Assembly: GCF_001729245.1 (NCBI RefSeq)
Contig: NZ_CP015217.1
Location: 2,346,001 to 2,410,000, forward strand
Direction: 5' to 3'
Source of the DNA: Leptospira tipperaryensis
GTDB lineage: Bacteria > Spirochaetota > Leptospiria > Leptospirales > Leptospiraceae
DNA length: 64,000 bases
The notes under the pieces are model-generated. The model was not told the origin of the DNA and did not search any database. It saw only the letters and a program-made list of their open reading frames with translations. Numbering within the stretch: the stretch's first letter is position 1; every line of letters begins with the position of its first letter. Positions 1 to 21,076 of the stretch are shown one piece after another. A program made the translations under genes and the position numbers.

Positions 1-285
1 AAAATACTCATGAAACTTCTTCGCCGCATCTCTTAGTTTTCCACTTTCTTTGAGGAGATACGCGTCAACGAGCGGGTTTAGAACAGAAGATCCTTTTAAG
101 AAATAATTGATCCCCGTTTCGGTGCCGGATTCGAACTCAGCAATTCCACTCAGATGATTTAAAAAGACATGATTCGGATTTTTCTTCGCGATCGCGATCA
201 CTTCTTCGTAAGAACCCGTCTCGAATAGTTCCCAAGCGGATTCCTCAATGGACGTGAAATCGGATACTGCTAAATTCTGACCCAT
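1..285 (-). CDS. Hypothetical protein, N-terminal part (runs off left edge)
   Basis: An open frame on the minus strand starts at an ATG at 285 ([10 protein letters not shown]...) and is still open at the window edge, giving 95 codons. The visible part has no signal peptide or membrane segment. It is rich in alternating acidic, aromatic and small helical residues ([20 protein letters not shown], then ...[19 protein letters not shown]), the spacing expected of a TPR-like helical hairpin repeat protein; that is an inference from pattern only. I do not recognise the family. It reads away from the tandem array at 352-648 and in the same direction as asnS, whose stop lies 364 bp upstream of this start. 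Confidence 0.7.
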   Translation of the reverse strand, partial: MGQNLAVSDFTSIEESAWELFETGSYEEVIAIAKKNPNHVFLNHLSGIAEFESGTETGINYFLKGSSVLNPLVDAYLLKESGKLRDAAKKFHEYF

Positions 286-351
286 ACGATACCTCTATTT
301 TCCTTATCGGTTGGGCGCGGGGAATTCAGCTTAAAAAAAAGTGCATCGCGT

Positions 352-648
352 GGATCGCATGAACTACCTGAAATGCTCTCTACGGATCGCATGAACTACC
401 TGAAATGCTCTCTACGGATCGCATGAACTACCTGAAATGCTCTCTACGGATCGCATGAACTACCTGAAATGCTCTCTACGGATCGCATGAACTACCTGAA
501 ATGCTCTCTACGGATCGCATGAACTACCTGAAATGCTCTCTACGGATCGCATGAACTACCTGAAATGCTCTCTACGGATCGCATGAACTACCTGAAATGC
601 TCTCTACGGATCGCATGAACTACCTGAAATGCTCTCTACGGATCGCAT
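352..648. repeat. Perfect 32-bp tandem repeat array (nine copies plus 9 bp)
   Basis: The unit starts GGATCGCATGAACTACC and ends TGAAATGCTCTCTAC, 32 bp long. Copies start at 352, 384, 416, 448, 480, 512, 544, 576 and 608 without a single visible mismatch, and 9 bp of a tenth copy (640-648) run into the last codons of asnS. Identical copies indicate recent expansion or gene-conversion-like homogenisation, so copy number should vary between strains (VNTR behaviour). The array fills most of the 364-bp space between asnS and the partial gene at the left edge. In the plus direction each unit carries an 11-codon mini-ORF whose TGA overlaps the next ATG. Confidence 0.97.
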
Positions 649-649
649 T

Positions 650-654
<5 letters not shown>
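623..654. other. 10-bp inverted repeat at array end / asnS stop
   Basis: CCTGAAATGC (623-632), from the last complete repeat copy, is the exact reverse complement of GCATTTCAGG (645-654). The latter includes the asnS stop codon (650-652). The loop is 12 nt. There is no U-tract, so this is not a canonical rho-independent terminator, but the asnS transcript would fold here. Confidence 0.6.
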
Positions 655-1957
<1,303 letters not shown>

Positions 1958-2038
1958 GGACTCATTTTACCCTTTCGGTTTCACCGGAAAGGATATTTTT
2001 TACCTGACAGAGAAAGGAGTCCCGAAATCCTGAGAAGT

Positions 2039-2906
<868 letters not shown>

Positions 2907-2908
2907 TG

Positions 2909-3870
2909 ATGGCGATCAGTTTTGACGAATGCTTTCAAACCTATCCGGAGCTTCATAGCCCTGCCGACCTGGATGAATTTTGGTCCGAGGCGATCCGCGA
3001 TTTAAAGAATTTTCCTATTAAAAAACAGTCGAAGGCGCTTCTCAAAGGATCGATTATCAAGGAAACGATCTATGACATTTCCTTTCAATCCTGGCAGAAC
3101 GCTACGATTACGGGAACTCTGGTCATCCCGAGAAAGAGAGGAGATCTTCCTGTAGTCATTCACTTTCACGACTACGGTCACGAAAGACCCGCAATCATCA
3201 AAGGACTCACGGAAACCGGAGTCGCCCAACTCATCATCGATCTAAGAGGCCACGGAACCCAATTGGTTCGTCCTCAGTTAAAAGAAGGCGAAGTCGCCGA
3301 TCCGGATTGGACCCCGGGTTATTTTACCAAAGGCCTGGATGGAAAGGATTCTTTCTACATGAAAGGTTTGTATTTGGATGTGATCCGTGCCATCGAATTC
3401 TTAAGACTCACCGACGGGATCGACGGAGAAAAGATCATTCTTTCCGGAAAATCCCTGGGAGCCTCTCTTGCGGTTTTCGGAGCGGCTTTTACAAATCGTG
3501 TCAAGGGTCTCATCTTAGAAACTCCGAACTTTTGCAATATTGACGATACGCAACTCAGACTCGAAAAGAACTGGATGAAAGAGATCAATCTTCAACTCGC
3601 GAGTTCCAAGACCAAAAAAACCGCGATGAAAAAAAGTTTAGCATATTATGATAGTCTTAACTTTTCGAAAAAGATAAAAATTCCAACTCTGGTTTCCGTC
3701 GGGCTCGACGACAAGATCTCTCATCCTAAATCGGTCTTTGCACTTTTTAATCACATGAACTGCGACAAAAGAATGCAGGTCTATCCTACGGAAGGAAACG
3801 AGGCCGGTCTCAAGGGAGAAAAACAAAACGGCGCCAATTTAGAATTTGTGAGGGAAATATTCTTTCCTGA

Positions 3871-3874
<4 letters not shown>
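2909..3874 (+). CDS. Acetyl xylan esterase / cephalosporin-C deacetylase-like alpha/beta hydrolase, catalytic His apparently replaced
   Basis: A 321-aa protein of the AXE1 (carbohydrate esterase 7-like) fold. The N-terminal half carries ITGTLVIPRKRGDLPVVIHF. The nucleophile elbow is GKSLG with Ser182, and the acid is in VSVGLDDK (Asp267 or Asp268). In the family the third catalytic residue is a His in a NHEGG-like motif before the last helix; here the aligned stretch is YPTEGNEAGL, with Asn297. This could mean a changed mechanism, another His, or a non-catalytic homologue. No signal peptide is seen, so it is probably cytoplasmic. It lies between folD (15-bp gap) and cysS (ATGA overlap). Physiological substrate unknown. 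Confidence 0.85.
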
Positions 3875-5288
<1,414 letters not shown>

Positions 5289-5292
<4 letters not shown>

Positions 5293-6038
5293 CTAGGCAA
5301 GAATATATCTTTGGGAAGAGAACTCTGATCGAACTCACGGAGGCTCATCAAGGAAAGGAACATTCTTTTCCTTTCACCGAGTTGTATGTAAAAGAAAATC
5401 CCGGTTCCGAGATCGTAGAAAAGATCTTAAAAAAACTTCCCTCATACGTTAAGGTTCACAAGGTTTCCATTTCTAAGTTAGACGCTCTTGTTCCTGGAAG
5501 AAATCACCAGGGAATGGTCGCGGTAAAAGTTTCGAGCAAAGAATCCACTCTGGATCAAAAAGATTTAGAAAACATTCTTCCTACCAAACCCGGGCCTTTT
5601 CTCATTTTAGATAGAATCCAAGATCCCGGCAATTTAGGAAATATCTTGAGAACCGCCGAATGTTTCGGAATCAAGAACATCATTCTTCCTGACAGAGAAT
5701 CCGCGGGAATCACTCCCGTTGTGGAGAAGGTTTCCTCCGGCGCCCTTTCCTTTTTAAAAATCTTTACGGTTAAGAATCTCGCAAACACCCTCGAACTACT
5801 AAAGGAAAACGGATACTGGATCGTTTCCACAAGCGATCGTGGAATCGAGGATTGGTCCAAACTCCCCGATTTGAACGAACTCGCGATCTTGATGGGAAAC
5901 GAAGGAGAGGGAGTCAAAAGAATTTTGATGGAGAAATCGGACTTTGTTTTGAGAGTTCCGATGCACGGAAATCTTTCTTCCTTAAACGTTACGGTTGCAA
6001 CCGGCGTCGTCCTCGACAGACTCGTAAACCGCAAATAA
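5289..6038 (+). CDS. rlmB: TrmH/SpoU-family RNA 2'-O-methyltransferase (RlmB-like), non-ATG start
   Basis: SPOUT methyltransferase that uses SAM to methylate a ribose 2'-OH in RNA; RlmB acts on 23S rRNA. Motif 1 is DRIQDPGNLGNILRTAE, motif 2 LAILMGNEGEGV, and motif 3 SSLNVTVATGVVLDRL. The first usable textbook start in frame is a TTG at 5382, but this would cut away the first part of the SpoU substrate-binding domain (QEYIFGKRTLIELTEAHQGK), which is open and family-like upstream. The frame stays open back into cysS with no in-frame ATG, GTG or TTG. I place the start provisionally at ATA 5289, which overlaps the cysS stop (ATAG) behind GGAGGAG at 5279-5285; CTG at 5277 is the alternative. Function is secure; the start and the exact RNA target are not. 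Confidence 0.85.
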
Positions 6039-6173
6039 CTCTCCTTTCACGATCGTTAGATCTTTCTACTTCCGAAGAAAAAACTTCTTTAGGAGTTTCT
6101 AATTCTATTTTGTAAAAATTTGTCAGGATTTAACTCTTGCATTTTTCTTTTTTTTAGGTTTTCATGGGATACA

Positions 6174-7319
6174 ATGAAATCTTATCCTTTCTTTTTCAGA
6201 ATTACATTTTCCTTAATTATACTCAGCCTCTTCTCTTCCTGCGCGGATCTTTCCATCGATAAGCTAAAGGAAAAACTCAATCTAAAAAAGAAAAAAAGTA
6301 TAGCAGAGGAAATTTTGGGCTCTCTCACCTTTGTCTTTTGGGCCGAAACCAACCATGAACTTTATAAATTCATTCCCTTGGCTCCCGTTCTTTTGAAGTC
6401 TCAGATTTCTGCGGATCAATTTGCAGTCGCAACCCCCGAACTGAAAGAGGCAAAATCTAAAATCGTTTTGATACACGGTTGGGACTTTAAGGAAAAGAAT
6501 ATCGATCCTCCTACTGATAAATTTACAAAGGTTTCCAACCTGAGAGGAACCTGGGACGACGCTCTGGAGATCTATTCGCAAAATCTCTCCGGGGTGCAGA
6601 CTAATTACGAACTCTATACGTTCACTTACAGGACCTCCGATTATGTGGAGAATAACGGAAGGAGATTGATCGATAAGTTAAATTCCGTTTTTACGGCGAA
6701 TGACAAAGTGATTCTTCTTGCGCATTCCATGGGCGGTCTCGTGAGCCGATCTGCCTTATACCATCAGAATAATACCAACGATGTGATCGATTTTGTCGTT
6801 TCACTCGGAACTCCTTATCTAGGTTCTCCATTTGCTTCCTCGAGCTATCAGGGAAGTTTTGGAACGTTAGGCGATCTTATAGGCTTTATGACGGGAACCC
6901 AAGGAGGAAAGGATCTTGCTTATACGAACGCGTTTGGAACGAGCTATGTTGTTCCTCTTCCGAGCGAATACATAGACGGCGCTTACAATCTCTATCTCGA
7001 GAGATTGCTCGCAGATTCTTCCAAAGACGCGAGGGTGACCGCATTTTACGGTGCGATGAGCGTTTGTAACGGTCACGCGGGATCGGATTCCATCTATACG
7101 ATTGGGTGTACTTTTTTGAGCAATGGAAGTCCGAGTTTTGCAAATAAGAGCGATGGAATCGTGACTACGACGAGCGGAAAGATGTCCACAAAACTTCCGG
7201 GCGCCCGTCAGATCTCAAAAGATTTTGACCACGCTCAACTTTCTTTTCGAAATCATGTGAGTAGCACCGCAAGAAATACGTATTTTACGGAAGTGTTGAC
7301 GATTATCAACGCGTTATAA
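6174..7319 (+). CDS. Lipase-like alpha/beta hydrolase lipoprotein
   Basis: The protein starts at ATG 6174 (MKSYPFFFRI), which gives a clean lipoprotein signal: basic start, hydrophobic core TFSLIILSLF, lipobox LFSSC with Cys23. Longer in-frame starts (from 6120) add a non-signal leader. The mature protein has an oxyanion loop IVLIHGWDF, a nucleophile elbow HSMGG, and a C-terminal Asp/His pair in KSDGIV and DFDHAQLS, typical of triacylglycerol lipases and PGAP1-like esterases. A lysine-rich stretch (KLKEKLNLKKKKS) follows the signal and may be a linker from the lipid anchor. It is probably a membrane-anchored esterase or lipase; the substrate is unknown. It is followed by the repeat/IS region. 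Confidence 0.85.
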   Translation: MKSYPFFFRITFSLIILSLFSSCADLSIDKLKEKLNLKKKKSIAEEILGSLTFVFWAETNHELYKFIPLAPVLLKSQISADQFAVATPELKEAKSKIVLIHGWDFKEKNIDPPTDKFTKVSNLRGTWDDALEIYSQNLSGVQTNYELYTFTYRTSDYVENNGRRLIDKLNSVFTANDKVILLAHSMGGLVSRSALYHQNNTNDVIDFVVSLGTPYLGSPFASSSYQGSFGTLGDLIGFMTGTQGGKDLAYTNAFGTSYVVPLPSEYIDGAYNLYLERLLADSSKDARVTAFYGAMSVCNGHAGSDSIYTIGCTFLSNGSPSFANKSDGIVTTTSGKMSTKLPGARQISKDFDHAQLSFRNHVSSTARNTYFTEVLTIINAL

Positions 7320-7328
7320 GAAGTTTTT

Positions 7329-7420
7329 GTCGGAGTTACGACAAGGACGTCGGCGAGGTTTTGCAGTTGACTACATGCAGATTTTGTGATAGAGGAAACT
7401 CGCACGATTTTTTCCCGCCA
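7329..7420. repeat. 92-bp intergenic repeat, copy 1
   Basis: Begins GTCGGAGTTACGAC and ends TTTTTTCCCGCCA. It matches 8754-8845 at 91 of 92 positions (a single A/C difference in GAGTTACG versus GAGTTCCG). The first 14 bases form a small GTCG/CGAC hairpin. No open frame. With copy 2 it brackets the insertion sequence. Confidence 0.95.
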
Positions 7421-7440
7421 CCTGCCCCTCCACCCAAAAT

Positions 7441-7447
7441 TTTGTAC
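7441..7447. repeat. Target-site duplication, left (TTTGTAC)
   Basis: TTTGTAC occurs directly outside the left end of the element and again at 8713-8719 outside the right end. Joining the flanks across one copy restores CACCCAAAATTTTGTACCC followed by AGGGCGGGGACCGCG, which parallels the structure after the second 92-bp repeat. This supports a 7-bp duplication. Confidence 0.6.
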
Positions 7448-8712
7448 ATCCTGGGACATAGGTAACACTTTAGACCAGAGACATGGGTTACACTTTTAAA
7501 GTCTTTGTTACTTTCTTCGTGTGTTCGTTGAAGTAACCGATTGTTACAAAGCTGAAGAAAATCTTCCAGAGACCATCCTCGATGGGCTCGAACCCGATTC
7601 TTTCCCCAGCCAAACTCTTAGTAATAAAGTATCTCTGATTTTTCCAGTAAAAACAACCTTCGTCCACCTTACGAATTTCAAAATGATCCGGATAAGAAAT
7701 CTCCGGAAGACGATTCGGAAAAGATCTCTGAGAATAATTGTAAATCTGAGAAGGGGTCTTTTGACCTAGAGCCTCATGAGGTCGTTCTCTGTTGTATTCA
7801 ACTCGAAAGCGATCGAAAGACTTCTGTTGTTGTCTCATAGAAGAACGAATCGGGTAAACGGCTTCCGCTTTGAGAGTTCTATGCATCCTCTCGTGTCTTC
7901 CGTTCTCTTGAGGTTTTCCTGGACGAATCCTCTCCGGAAAGATTCCTAACTTGATCCACCAAGTGGAGAGCAAAGAGAGTCCTGAACCGGCCGCAAAAGG
8001 AATTCCATTGTCCGTTCTGATCGCATTCGGAAGGCCGTATTCTCGAAAGCATTTTTCGAATTCTCTCTTAGTCTCGTAAGTTCTTGTCCCTGAGAGCCCT
8101 TTGCAGCAAAGTAAGAATCTACTAAATCCGTCGGGGATCGTCAGAGGATAACAACGGATCCCGTCCCTCAACTTGAAATCTCCTTTGAAGTCCGCACACC
8201 AGATCGCATTCGGATGATCATATCCTCGAAACGGTTCCGAAGGAGGAATCACTCCTCGTTTTCTCTTTCTGGGTTTTACAAATCCTCTTTTTTGGAGAAT
8301 GTTTCCGATCGTGCTCGCCGAAGGCCAGATGATTTCAGGATTACTCTCTTCTAAGATCACCAGTAACTTCTTAGGACCCCAAGTCGGATGTCTCTTTCGA
8401 AGAGCGAGGATCATTCTTTCCTCCGCAAATCCTACTCGATTTGGGTTCGAATGCGGGGTTCTACTCTTTTCCAAAAGACCGTTCGGGCCTTCCTTTCGAT
8501 ACCGATCCAACCATTTGTAACCTGTCTTTCGGCTGATTCCAAACGTCTCGCAAAGCGAAGTCATCGATATATTTCCATCGCAGACCGCTGCTATGAATTT
8601 TACTCTCTCGTCCATGGGTGACACCTCTTTCCAGGGCAAAGGCTTTTTCCTCCTTTGCCATCATTTTAGTGTTACCTATGTTCCCGGTCTATTTTGTTAC
8701 CCATGTCTCCGG
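7448..8712 (-). mobile_element. Complete IS481-type insertion sequence (about 1.27 kb)
   Basis: The element contains a single intact transposase gene on the minus strand. Imperfect inverted ends lie at 7455-7493 and 8669-8707 (30 of 39 positions match). Each end holds two copies of an ACATRGGTAACA-like motif, as expected for paired transposase-binding sites. A TTTGTAC direct repeat flanks it. The boundaries are inferred from the direct repeats and from rebuilding the interrupted intergenic repeat. An intact reading frame and clean ends suggest a recent and possibly still mobile insertion. Confidence 0.8.
7488..8639 (-). CDS. IS481-family DDE transposase
   Basis: At 383 aa it is full length for an IS481 transposase. 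The N-terminus MPWKEVSPMDERVKF is family-typical and begins at a TTG (8639) placed 9 nt after a strong AGGAGG, so this start is preferred over the ATG at 8615. A helix-turn-helix follows (SLCETFGISRKTGYKWLDRY), then a second DNA-binding helix region. The rve/DDE core has Asp in IWCADFKGDF, Asp in AIRTDNGIPF and Glu in ENGRHERMHRTL. The 3' end reaches into the left inverted repeat. No frameshift or internal stop is seen. Confidence 0.95.
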   Translation of the reverse strand: MPWKEVSPMDERVKFIAAVCDGNISMTSLCETFGISRKTGYKWLDRYRKEGPNGLLEKSRTPHSNPNRVGFAEERMILALRKRHPTWGPKKLLVILEESNPEIIWPSASTIGNILQKRGFVKPRKRKRGVIPPSEPFRGYDHPNAIWCADFKGDFKLRDGIRCYPLTIPDGFSRFLLCCKGLSGTRTYETKREFEKCFREYGLPNAIRTDNGIPFAAGSGLSLLSTWWIKLGIFPERIRPGKPQENGRHERMHRTLKAEAVYPIRSSMRQQQKSFDRFRVEYNRERPHEALGQKTPSQIYNYSQRSFPNRLPEISYPDHFEIRKVDEGCFYWKNQRYFITKSLAGERIGFEPIEDGLWKIFFSFVTIGYFNEHTKKVTKTLKV

Positions 8713-8719
8713 TTTGTAC
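8713..8719. repeat. Target-site duplication, right (TTTGTAC)
   Basis: Exact copy of 7441-7447, directly outside the right end of the insertion sequence. The bases on either side differ (A versus C inside, T versus G outside), so the match is exactly 7 bp. Confidence 0.6.
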
Positions 8720-8753
8720 CCAGGGCGGGGACCGCGTCTTTTACAGAAAAATC

Positions 8754-8845
8754 GTCGGAGTTCCGACAAGGACGTCGGCGAGGTTTTGCAGTTGACTACA
8801 TGCAGATTTTGTGATAGAGGAAACTCGCACGATTTTTTCCCGCCA
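8754..8845. repeat. 92-bp intergenic repeat, copy 2
   Basis: Near-identical to 7329-7420. It is preceded by GGGGACCGCGTCTTTTACAG and followed, after a CCACCC/GGGTGG hairpin (8855-8875), by a second GGGGACCGCGTTTTTTACAG and a shortened GTAGGAGTTACGACAA (8899-8914). The local pattern is thus a degenerate tandem of a longer unit of about 150 bp, split by the insertion sequence. No gene is seen between 8713 and 8931. Confidence 0.9.
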
Positions 8846-8931
8846 ACCCGCCTCCTCCACCCAATGAGGGTGGGGACCGCGTTTTTTACAGAGAAACCGT
8901 AGGAGTTACGACAAATTTCAAAACGAAAATT

Positions 8932-9698
8932 TCAGTCCAGTCGAACCGAAATTCCCATCTCTTGCATCGCTCTCTTCGTTTCTCGAATCGAATATTCACC
9001 GAAGTGAAAGATCGAAGCCGCAAGCACCGCGTCGGCTTTCCCTCTCAGAATCGCTTCCACCATGTGTTCCGGGTTTCCCGCGCCTCCGGAGGCGATGATC
9101 GGGATTTCAAGAGCGGAAGAAAAAGCTTTTAGTAGATTGATATCGAATCCGTTCCTCGTTCCGTCTCGATCCATGGAGGTGAGAAGAATTTCGCCCGCAC
9201 CCTTTTCAGCTGCTTCCTGCGCCCAGTCCAAAGCTTCCCTACCGGTTTCAGTCCTTCCTCCGTGTAAAAAAATCTCGTATCGATCTCTTTCCTTTTGGAA
9301 TTTTACATCGATCGCGCAGACGATACACTGGGAGCCATAGATCTCGGAGGATTCTCTAAGAAGTTCAGGATTTTGAAATGCGGCGGTGTTGATGGAAACC
9401 TTATCGGCTCCCTTCTCCAAAACGGCTCTTACGTCGGCGACGGTTCTGATTCCTCCGCCCACAGTAAATGGAATGAAAATTTTTTCGGCGATTCTTTCCA
9501 CGAGATGAAGAAGAATCTCTCTTCGATCCGAAGAGGCAGTGATGTCTAAAAAACAAAGTTCATCCGCAAGATTTTCTTCGTAAATCGCGGCCGATTCCAC
9601 GGGATCTCCGGCGTCTACGAGATTTACAAAGTTTACTCCCTTTACCACCCGTCCATCCTTGATGTCCAGGCAGGGAATCACTCTCGCGGTAAGATTAC

Positions 9699-9702
<4 letters not shown>
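8932..9702 (-). CDS. hisF: Imidazole glycerol phosphate synthase subunit HisF
   Basis: Cyclase subunit that uses ammonia from HisH to convert PRFAR to imidazole glycerol phosphate and AICAR. The 256-aa TIM barrel carries [18 protein letters not shown] at the N-terminus, [22 protein letters not shown] with the second catalytic Asp, [10 protein letters not shown] and [11 protein letters not shown]. It is the last gene of the long minus-strand run and overlaps the end of gatA by 4 bp. hisH is not in the window, although hisD heads the same run. Confidence 0.97.
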
Positions 9703-11449
<1,747 letters not shown>

Positions 11450-11476
11450 GATTCTCTCCCTTGCAGTCAGAGTGTT

Positions 11477-12892
<1,416 letters not shown>

Positions 12893-12893
12893 C

Positions 12894-15878
<2,985 letters not shown>

Positions 15879-15917
15879 TCCGGTACCGGTGTCAGATTAT
15901 TCTCGGGAATTAGATTT

Positions 15918-16766
<849 letters not shown>

Positions 16767-16772
16767 GAGAAA

Positions 16773-17513
<741 letters not shown>

Positions 17514-17560
17514 CGGACTTAGGGTTCCTGTGCAAAGGATAGGATTCGGGGTTTGGTCGT

Positions 17561-20500
17561 CTATACTTTTTTGGAAGGGAGCATTTCAGAAAGGAGAAAG
17601 ATGAGGTAGTTCAACTTTTCCTTTTCCGATTTTTTTCCAGTCTGAAAAATCAGCACGTTGGGTTCTCTCGGGTTGATCGTAAGACCCGTTTTCGCGGAAA
17701 TCAAATTGATAATCTTTTCGTTGTCCCCTCTGAAATAAGAACCGGACTTCAACTTGATCTCGTCCTTCATCTCCGCGACGGATTCGAATCCGAGATTGGA
17801 CGCGAGAGTACGGATCTTTTCCAAAAGGATAAAGGTTTTTGCATCTTCCGGAGGTTCTCCGAAACGATCCATCATTTCGTTATAAACTTCGTCGATTTCT
17901 TCGAGGTCTCTCGCGCCTTCGAACTTTTTATAGAATTCTATTTTTTGTCGAGTGTCGGCGATGTATGTTTCCGGAATGAAGAAGTTTGTGTTGAGAGTAA
18001 CTGAGGTTCTCACTTCGACGGCGACTTCTTCTCCCTTGATTCTCGCGATCGCTTCTTCGAGCATATGAACGTAGAGATCAAACCCTACTTCCATAATATC
18101 TCCCGATTGTTCCTTTCCGAGAAGATTCCCCGCTCCGCGAATTTCTAAATCCCGCATCGCAACCTTAAATCCGGAACCAAGTTCTTGGTATTCGTAGATC
18201 GTATTGAGACGTTTTTCGGCTTGTTCCGTAACGACCCGATCCTTTGGAAGAAGCATATAAGCGTAGGCCTTTCTATCGCTTCGACCCACTCTTCCCCGAA
18301 TCTGATACAACTGAGAAAGACCGAAAAGATCGGCCCGTTTGACAAAGAGAGTGTTTACGTTCGGCATGTCGATCCCGGACTCTATGATCGTAGTCGTTAC
18401 AAGAATGTCATACTTACGATTGTAAAAATCCAAAAGGGTTTCCTCGATTTCGTCCTCGGTCATCTGTCCGTGTAAAACTCCGATCGAAACTTCGGGAACG
18501 ATCCCGTTCAAATATTTGGTTTCTTGTTCGATCGTTTCCACTCGGTTATAAAGATAAAACACCTGGCCGTCGCGTTTGATTTCGTTTCGAATCGCTTCTG
18601 CGATCAGGTCCTCGTCTTCTTCCAGAACATAGGTTTCGACCGACTGACGGTTCTTAGGCGGGGTTGCGATGATCGAAAGTTCTCTGATTCCGGTCAGGGC
18701 CATGTGAAGGGTTCTTGGAATCGGTGTTGCGGTGAGGGTCAGAACGTCCACGAGATTTTTAAACTTTTTGATCGCTTCCTTGTGATTGACTCCGAATCTC
18801 TGTTCTTCGTCGATGATAAGAAGTCCGAGATTTTTCGGTTTTAATTTGGAAGAAAGAATCGCGTGGGTTCCGATGACCATATCCACTTTTCCGTTTGTAA
18901 AGTCTTCCAGAATCGCGCGGATTTCGGAAGGACTTTTAAAACGAGAGACTAGTTCCACACGAACCGGATAGTTTTCAAAACGATTCTTAAATGTATTATA
19001 ATGTTGTAATGCTAAAATCGTAGTCGGCGCGAGCATCATGATCTGACGGCCAGCGATCGCAACTTTAAAGGCCGCTCGGATCGCAACTTCAGTTTTACCG
19101 TAACCGACGTCTCCGCAGACGAGACGATCCATGGGACGGGGAGATTCCAAATCTTTTTTTACGGCTTCGATCGCGTCGATCTGATCGGGAGTTTCTTCGT
19201 ATTCAAACTCGGCCTCAAATTCTTCTTGATAGACAGTGTCGGGTGGAAACGCGTAACCCTGAAGTTTTAGACGATTGGAATACATCAGGACCAGATCTTC
19301 GGCGAGTTCTTCGACCGCTTTCTGAACCCGTTCCTTTGTCTTTTTCCAAGTACTTTTTCCGAGACTGTCTAAACGAGGAGATTCGGTTCCTCCGATATAT
19401 CTCTGAACGAGAGAAATCTGATCCAGGGGAACAAAAAGAGAATCGCCTCCGTTATATTCAAGTTTTAGAAAGTCTCTTTCTTTACCGCCGGCGTTGGTTC
19501 TTTCTATCTTTAAGAATTTTCCGACCCCGTGGTGGATATGAACTACGAAGTCCCCTTCCTTGAGATCGATAAAACTCTGAAGGGCTTTGCTGTTTTGTTT
19601 TTTAAAACGGGTCTTACGTTTGTATTCTCGACCGAAAATATCATTTTCGGATAATATTAGAATTTTCTGATCTTCGTAGATAAATCCGTTTCTGAGTTCG
19701 GAAAGAACTAAAAACGCGTCCTTTTTTGTTTTACCAAGATGGAACGGAACAGGTTCCGTCGCCTCTTCGTTTAACAAAACGATTCCCTCTTTTTCAAACA
19801 AACTCTGAAGACGTTTTGTCTGCGCCTCGAAAGAGGAAGTGAGGACGATCTTCCATCCGCCTTCGTTTCTGAGTTCTGCGATTTTTTCGCGAACCTCACG
19901 GATCTTTCCCCGGAACGTAGGCGCTTCCTTCAGAAAAGAAACCGTATCGTTTTCATTTCGAGGAGGAAGACCGATAAAAGAAAGACCGATTCCCTCCTGA
20001 AGAACCCGATGTTCTTCTCCAAAAGAAAGGAGTTTTTGCGGAGGGGCGCAAAGAATTTCTTTGGAACGTTTTTCAAAAAGAGAAGAATATTCTCTTTCGA
20101 GATGAAGCATTCTTTCCTTTACGGAATTCGGAGAAGGAACCAAGAGAATCGGAGGTTCCGGAAAGTAGGAAAGAATCCCGTGATTCTCCCGAACAAGAGG
20201 AATCAGTTCTTCGTAATAGATTCCGTAGTTGCCGTCTGGAATTTCCGGAAGGTGTAATGAAGAATCCGAGGACTTTAGAAGATTCTTATATTCTTTTTTT
20301 TGTTCTTCCGAAAGAATATATTCGTCCGCTGGAAGAAGGATCGCCTTTTTAAGATCGGCGACCGATCTCTGAGTATCGGAATCAAAGGTTCGAATGGATT
20401 CGATCTCTTCGCCGAAAAGATCGATCCGAACCGGCTCGGAAGAATAAGAAGAATAGATGTCTAAGATTCCGCCTTTGAGACTGAATTCACCAAAGGTTTC

Positions 20501-21076
20501 GCAGACGTCCGCGCGTTTGTAACCGAGATCGATCAACTCGATAAGAAGAAGTTCGAGATCGATTTCCTTTCCTTTTTCTAAAGTAATCGCTCTTCCTTGA
20601 ATGGTTGTCACGGGAGGAAGCGTTTTTAAAAAACCGGAGACTGACGTAAAGATGAGCGCGGGTTCTCCGCTCAAAATTCTAGCGATGGCCTTGATCCGTT
20701 CTCGTTTCATCTCCGCGGGATAACGAAGATATTCGTAAGGAAGGACTTCCTGTCCGGGCAGATAAACGAGATCGCTGCTCGAAAGAAAACTCAAAGATTC
20801 TCTGTATAAAAACTCCGCGGCCGTATTGTTTTCGGAAACAACAACGATCGTTCGATTCAATTTTTGAAATAAAGAAGAAGCTAATATAGAATGACTTCCG
20901 TTTACGACAGAATAGATACTTCCGGTAACGGTTTCGTCCACGGAAGTTTTGCCTTTTGTCGCAGAAGCGACTTTTGACGAAGCTGTAGATTTTGAGGATC
21001 CGTTTTTCTTTTTGGAAGTCGCGGCTCCGAAAGAAGAAAAGAGTTCGTCTCCTACGATTTCAAGAAGATCTTTCAT
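17561..21076 (-). CDS. mfd: Transcription-repair coupling factor
   Basis: Removes RNA polymerase stalled at lesions and recruits UvrA. The 1171-aa protein has the full Mfd order: UvrB-homology region in the N-terminal third ([29 protein letters not shown]), the RNAP-interaction/CarD-like domain ([19 protein letters not shown]), then the RecG-like translocase with Walker [20 protein letters not shown] box [25 protein letters not shown] and motif [18 protein letters not shown], and a C-terminal TRCF domain. An Ser/Lys/Thr-rich insertion at residues 18-45 is unusual and probably unstructured. It overlaps panC by 4 bp. Confidence 0.97.
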   Translation of the reverse strand: MKDLLEIVGDELFSSFGAATSKKKNGSSKSTASSKVASATKGKTSVDETVTGSIYSVVNGSHSILASSLFQKLNRTIVVVSENNTAAEFLYRESLSFLSSSDLVYLPGQEVLPYEYLRYPAEMKRERIKAIARILSGEPALIFTSVSGFLKTLPPVTTIQGRAITLEKGKEIDLELLLIELIDLGYKRADVCETFGEFSLKGGILDIYSSYSSEPVRIDLFGEEIESIRTFDSDTQRSVADLKKAILLPADEYILSEEQKKEYKNLLKSSDSSLHLPEIPDGNYGIYYEELIPLVRENHGILSYFPEPPILLVPSPNSVKERMLHLEREYSSLFEKRSKEILCAPPQKLLSFGEEHRVLQEGIGLSFIGLPPRNENDTVSFLKEAPTFRGKIREVREKIAELRNEGGWKIVLTSSFEAQTKRLQSLFEKEGIVLLNEEATEPVPFHLGKTKKDAFLVLSELRNGFIYEDQKILILSENDIFGREYKRKTRFKKQNSKALQSFIDLKEGDFVVHIHHGVGKFLKIERTNAGGKERDFLKLEYNGGDSLFVPLDQISLVQRYIGGTESPRLDSLGKSTWKKTKERVQKAVEELAEDLVLMYSNRLKLQGYAFPPDTVYQEEFEAEFEYEETPDQIDAIEAVKKDLESPRPMDRLVCGDVGYGKTEVAIRAAFKVAIAGRQIMMLAPTTILALQHYNTFKNRFENYPVRVELVSRFKSPSEIRAILEDFTNGKVDMVIGTHAILSSKLKPKNLGLLIIDEEQRFGVNHKEAIKKFKNLVDVLTLTATPIPRTLHMALTGIRELSIIATPPKNRQSVETYVLEEDEDLIAEAIRNEIKRDGQVFYLYNRVETIEQETKYLNGIVPEVSIGVLHGQMTEDEIEETLLDFYNRKYDILVTTTIIESGIDMPNVNTLFVKRADLFGLSQLYQIRGRVGRSDRKAYAYMLLPKDRVVTEQAEKRLNTIYEYQELGSGFKVAMRDLEIRGAGNLLGKEQSGDIMEVGFDLYVHMLEEAIARIKGEEVAVEVRTSVTLNTNFFIPETYIADTRQKIEFYKKFEGARDLEEIDEVYNEMMDRFGEPPEDAKTFILLEKIRTLASNLGFESVAEMKDEIKLKSGSYFRGDNEKIINLISAKTGLTINPREPNVLIFQTGKKSEKEKLNYLIFLLSEMLPSKKV

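Noticed and set aside
352..648. CRISPR array
   Set aside because: The units are contiguous with no spacers and no cas genes are nearby; it is a simple tandem repeat.
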